Below, in pieces: positions 60,956 to 64,000 of a stretch of 64,000 nt of DNA. This DNA comes from CAIKZZ01 sp035604595 (lineage in GTDB: Bacteria; Pseudomonadota; Gammaproteobacteria; Steroidobacterales; Steroidobacteraceae), in the NCBI GenBank assembly GCA_035604595.1, contig DATNIE010000013.1, forward strand, positions 62,001 to 126,000, given 5' to 3'. The number at the start of each line of letters is the position of its first letter. Position 1 is the first letter of the stretch. The notes under the pieces were generated by a model. The model ran no database searches, was not told where the DNA came from, and saw only the letters and a list, made by a program, of their open reading frames with translations. The position numbers and the translations under genes are program-made.

Positions 60956-61264
60956 TAACCTTTAAAGCTCCTCCATCTGCGGCGCCTGTGCAAGCGACCG
61001 AGCGTAGCCACGATTGACTCACTGCGGACAGGGAAAGCCTGGTCTGTCGAGCGCGAATTGGTGCCGTGATGACAGGAACGCGAACGCAAGCCGCGCGAAA
61101 GAGCACTGCCGCAGTCCCGGGTCCGAAGGCCGGATGCTCTGGTCGTCGACGCCCGGACTCCGCCGTTCGTGACCGGCAGCAAGGGCTCGCTCTCGGATGG
61201 TCAGCACCGCGATCCTTTGCGTGCCGATCAAGTCATTACCATCGCACGGGTGCTCGGCGCATCG
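60956..61264. other. Intergenic region without a visible gene
   Basis: About 309 bases between the methyltransferase start and the transporter stop. No gene-like frame or hairpin with a U-tract is apparent; the methyltransferase promoter must lie here. Confidence 0.4.
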
Positions 61265-62539
61265 TTACAGTCGGCCGCGCTCGAAGCGAGCCAGCAGCCA
61301 AGTGCCGACGGTGGTCAGAAACACCACGCCTACCAAGAGCAAGAAGACGGCATTCACTCCGGCGGTTTGCTTCAGCCAGCCGATCACCGGTTCCTGGACA
61401 ATCGGGCCGACCGAGCCGAGTCCGTTGATGATGCCGGCGGCGAGCGCGGCCTGGCGGCGGCTTCCCGCATCCATCGCGCAGGCCCCAGACAGCAGCGAGT
61501 CTGGGCCCATTGCGGTGAAACCGATCAGACCGAGCAGTACTATGAAAAACGTCACCGACGACAATCCGACGAACCACATCAGCGACGTGAATCCAAGACA
61601 TCCGAGCGTCATCCAAAAGATCACCGGCGTACGGCGTGCACCCCCGATTCGATCCGACCAGACGCCGCCGGCGATCACGCCAAGGAATCCGATCCAGTCG
61701 AATGCGGCGGACCAGTATCCGGCCCGGGTCGCGGACATACCAAACTGCTCGCTGAGTATCAGCGCGGACCAGCTGTCGAGTGCATAGCGGAGAAACTTGA
61801 AGCCGAAATAGATCACGCCCATTGCCACGATCGATCCGATCCAACCGACCGGCAGCGGCTGAGAGCCAGTAGTGCCGCCTTCATCAGCGGCCGGAACGTC
61901 GGCCTCAGCTTCGTCCTCGAGCGACAGACCGACCGACTGCGGTCGCTCGCGCGCCCAGAACGCGAAAAGCCCGGTGATCGCCAGCAGCGCGATGCTCGAA
62001 CCAAAGTATGACCATGCCATGCCGAGCCAGCCGAGCAGGAATGCGGCGAGCGCCTTGCCGGCGATCCCGCCCAACTGGTAGCAGGTTCCCCAGATGCCGA
62101 ACAGCGTTCCGCGCTCGGAGCGGCGCGTCCAATTCGCGAACAAGGCCACGTTGTGCGGCCACCCGGTTGCTTGCGCAAATCCGTGAATGCCCATCGTGAT
62201 GCACATCCACAGGTAGGCGCTCGCTCGGTGCGAATCGACGAGCCAGCCCAGCTCGATGTTGCAGGCCGCTGCGACGACCATTCCCCACATCAGCACGGTC
62301 CGGCTTTGCATGCGCCGACCGAGCCACGCCGCGAGAAACTGACCCAGCATGTAGGTCATCAGATAAATGGTCCACGGGTAGGCGACGTGGACGTCGTCGA
62401 GGCCGAACTGTTCCTTCAGCGGCCTCTTCAGGATCGCGTAGGTCTTGCGAACGAGATAGAAGCCGAAGTACGACAGCCAGGTCGCGGTGAACAGTTGCAC
62501 CCGGTAGCGGCGCAGCAGCGCCGAATGTGCGGCGTTCAC
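61265..62539 (-). CDS. MFS transporter, organophosphate:Pi antiporter (GlpT/UhpT-like)
   Basis: A 424-residue MFS protein with 12 helices in two halves, most like the OPA family that exchanges glycerol-3-phosphate or hexose-phosphate for phosphate. Segments YFGFYLVRKTYAILKRPL and GLIGFTAMGPDSLLSGACAMD resemble the GlpT signature regions (YxxRxxF and the PQMLIG-like loop). GTG 62539 overlaps the HAD phosphatase stop (GTGA), so the two are co-translated. The pair suggests uptake of a sugar- or glycerol-phosphate followed by dephosphorylation. Confidence 0.83.
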   Translation of the reverse strand: MNAAHSALLRRYRVQLFTATWLSYFGFYLVRKTYAILKRPLKEQFGLDDVHVAYPWTIYLMTYMLGQFLAAWLGRRMQSRTVLMWGMVVAAACNIELGWLVDSHRASAYLWMCITMGIHGFAQATGWPHNVALFANWTRRSERGTLFGIWGTCYQLGGIAGKALAAFLLGWLGMAWSYFGSSIALLAITGLFAFWARERPQSVGLSLEDEAEADVPAADEGGTTGSQPLPVGWIGSIVAMGVIYFGFKFLRYALDSWSALILSEQFGMSATRAGYWSAAFDWIGFLGVIAGGVWSDRIGGARRTPVIFWMTLGCLGFTSLMWFVGLSSVTFFIVLLGLIGFTAMGPDSLLSGACAMDAGSRRQAALAAGIINGLGSVGPIVQEPVIGWLKQTAGVNAVFLLLVGVVFLTTVGTWLLARFERGRL

Positions 62540-63243
62540 GTGAACGATCTGCCGGCAAGATCGTCGCTTCCGCGAATCAGCTGATCCCAGAAAGACGCCG
62601 GCAGCGCTCGGTAATCCCTAACAAAGGCCGAGGCGAGCGCGGCATTCTCCCCGACATCGTCCGCACAACACGTGACGAACATTGAACGCATACCGGCTGC
62701 TCGTGCCGCAAGCAAGCCTGCGCGACTGTCCTCGAACACAAGCGCCTCTTCTGGATCGACCTCGAGCGCCCGTGCCGCCATCAGAAAACCTTCCGGGTCG
62801 GGCTTGCCGTTGCGCACATCATCCGCGCCGATGCGTGCGCGCTCATCAACCAGATCGGCAACCCCGAGCTTTTCGAGAAATCGTCCGATCACCGCACGCG
62901 GACTCGAGGAGACGACGGCGAGCTTCAGCTTGTGGGCTGCGGCAGCTCGCAGCGCCTCGGGTGCACCGGGTATCGCTTTCACGTCGGTCGTGGCCGCGTT
63001 CCAGTGCGCGAGTAACTCGGCAACCAGCGCGGCGGTCGGCAGGTCCATCGGAGTCCGCGTTCGGATGAGCTCGGCGACGTGCTGCCAGGTGCGGCCACGT
63101 GTCTCAACGGGCGGTAGCGTGAAGCCGGTGATGCCATGGCGCGCAACGACCGCTTCAATGGTCCCGCCGGTGTGAGTCTCGGTGTCGACCAACGTACCGT
63201 CGAGATCAAAGAGCAGAGCTCGTATGCGTCTGTAATGAGTCAC
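62536..63243 (-). CDS. HAD-IA family phosphatase
   Basis: A 235-residue HAD hydrolase with nucleophile Asp13 and acid/base Asp15 in LLFDLDGTLVD, motif II AVVSSSPRAVIG, motif III Lys in NGKPDPEGF and motif IV VFEDSRAGLLAA. The cap and length match beta-phosphoglucomutase/phosphoglycolate-phosphatase-type members. It heads a two-gene unit with the OPA-type transporter. Small sugar phosphates are the likely substrates. Confidence 0.87.
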   Translation of the reverse strand: MTHYRRIRALLFDLDGTLVDTETHTGGTIEAVVARHGITGFTLPPVETRGRTWQHVAELIRTRTPMDLPTAALVAELLAHWNAATTDVKAIPGAPEALRAAAAHKLKLAVVSSSPRAVIGRFLEKLGVADLVDERARIGADDVRNGKPDPEGFLMAARALEVDPEEALVFEDSRAGLLAARAAGMRSMFVTCCADDVGENAALASAFVRDYRALPASFWDQLIRGSDDLAGRSFT

Positions 63244-64000
63244 GTCTCAGACTCCGATCGCTCGGCAGCCCGGGCTCCGACATCATCCGACCCGAACGTA
63301 GCATAGTGTCCGCCGCGAGGTGTGCTGAGCGCGCTGTGACTCACCTGTCATCGCACAAAGTTATGCCTGCTGTGCGCCGAGTGCTCCTGCTGATCCTCTC
63401 CAACGTCAGCAAGTCAGAGACTCTCTAACATATGTTGGGGTCATGTTGCATCGAAATCGGCGTGCTGTCACGCGCCTGCGAAGGAATAAGCGACGCGGAC
63501 AGATCGAAGATTCTTTGGAATCGTTCCCAGGTGGCCTGCCGCGGCTTCACCGTTACCGGCGGATTTGCGAAGCCGGTTCTTCGCAAAGTGAACCGACCTG
63601 GACAGCAAATCTGCAGATGCGTCCGACGTTGGATCTGTTAAGCGCAACCGCGCGCGACTTGGCCGTGGCCGGGAGATTTCAAACTGCCGGGCGACGCGTT
63701 GGCGTCGCGCGAAAGTCCGCCCCGATACGCTGCGTTTACGCCGTCGGTCTTCGAGTCTTCGATTTCCTCGGTGGCCGCCGCGTTCGCGGTGTGCCTAGAC
63801 TCGAAACGTCGGCGGTGCTGTCCGGGACCGACCGCTCGTCGCCTGTCAGCAGCAGCGGTGTGTTGCGAGGACGGCGATCAATCTGGCGTTAGCATCGACT
63901 GTCGTCGCTGCAAGAACCGGCGAACGGCGACGTCGCGTTCCAGACCGATCGCGACCTCATATGCGTGATGAGCTGCGCCAATTGCGCCTGTCGTCGCCAG
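63244..64000. other. Window end without a convincing gene
   Basis: Three overlapping open frames on the plus strand (63432-63641, 63443-63892, 63699-63968) have unusual composition and no recognisable motif or good ribosome site. I see no repeat or mobile-element end. A gene could begin beyond the window. Confidence 0.4.

Noticed and set aside
63432..63968. Overlapping plus-strand frames at the window end
   Set aside because: Three competing frames, no recognisable motif and weak starts; treated as non-coding.
1..64000. Prophage, transposon, CRISPR or defence island
   Set aside because: No integrase, transposase, terminal repeats, repeat-spacer array or recognised defence gene was found; VapBC alone does not define an island.

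Overview
The window is GC-rich, densely coded bacterial chromosome with no rRNA, tRNA, CRISPR array, insertion sequence or phage gene that I can recognise. Two large TonB-dependent receptors, a lipoprotein, several periplasmic enzymes with signal peptides, AlkB, a HemY-type oxidase, a DUF3379 anti-sigma factor and an MNIO/DUF2063 pair point to a Gram-negative proteobacterium. My best guess is a gammaproteobacterium of the Xanthomonadales/Steroidobacterales type; this is inference from gene content. GTG and TTG starts are common. Four-base ATGA/GTGA overlaps join many neighbouring genes.

Layout. 0-4.5 kb: a tight plus-strand operon with an S51-like hydrolase, a Fes-type esterase, an ATP-grasp ligase, a second serine esterase and a cupin; its product is unknown. 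4.5-5.2 kb: a VapBC toxin-antitoxin pair with a palindromic operator. 5.6-9.5 kb: a PBP7-type peptidase and a large M14 metallopeptidase, convergent. 9.6-21.7 kb: a storage-glucan locus. glgA plus a second ATP-grasp gene lie on the plus strand. On the minus strand run alpha-glucan phosphorylase, a TPR-sulfotransferase, glgC, a GH57-like protein that has lost its catalytic motifs, malQ and a LEA14-like lipoprotein. 21.9-24.2 kb: a coupled PadR / HAAS membrane protein / unknown / DUF192 operon, divergent from the phosphorylase. 24.3-36.9 kb: an island bounded by two TonB-dependent receptors. It holds a second TPR-sulfotransferase, a small secreted protein, two inverted TPR-aspartyl-hydroxylase paralogues and a 2OG-Fe(II) oxygenase. 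37.3-45.6 kb: a secreted amidase, the mprF-acvB pair (making and hydrolysing aminoacyl-phosphatidylglycerol), and divergently an MDR oxidoreductase and a MATE pump. 45.8-48.9 kb: ECF sigma and anti-sigma genes divergent from an MNIO/DUF2063 pair. 49-64 kb: mostly housekeeping genes: M3 peptidase, protoporphyrinogen oxidase, lipase, NamZ-type muramidase, DOMON-like protein, AlkB, VOC protein, OPT transporter, DUF1272, a methyltransferase, an OPA-type transporter and a HAD phosphatase. The last 0.75 kb shows no convincing gene.

Points of most interest: (1) the S51/esterase/ATP-grasp/esterase/cupin operon near glycogen genes; (2) a GH57-family pseudoenzyme inside the glucan operon; (3) matched GTAAyA-N16-GGTC elements upstream of both the sigma gene and the MNIO operon, the latter without a visible precursor peptide; (4) promoters placed so that transcripts should be leaderless, including a symmetric -10 between mprF and its divergent neighbour; (5) the receptor/oxygenase/sulfotransferase island.
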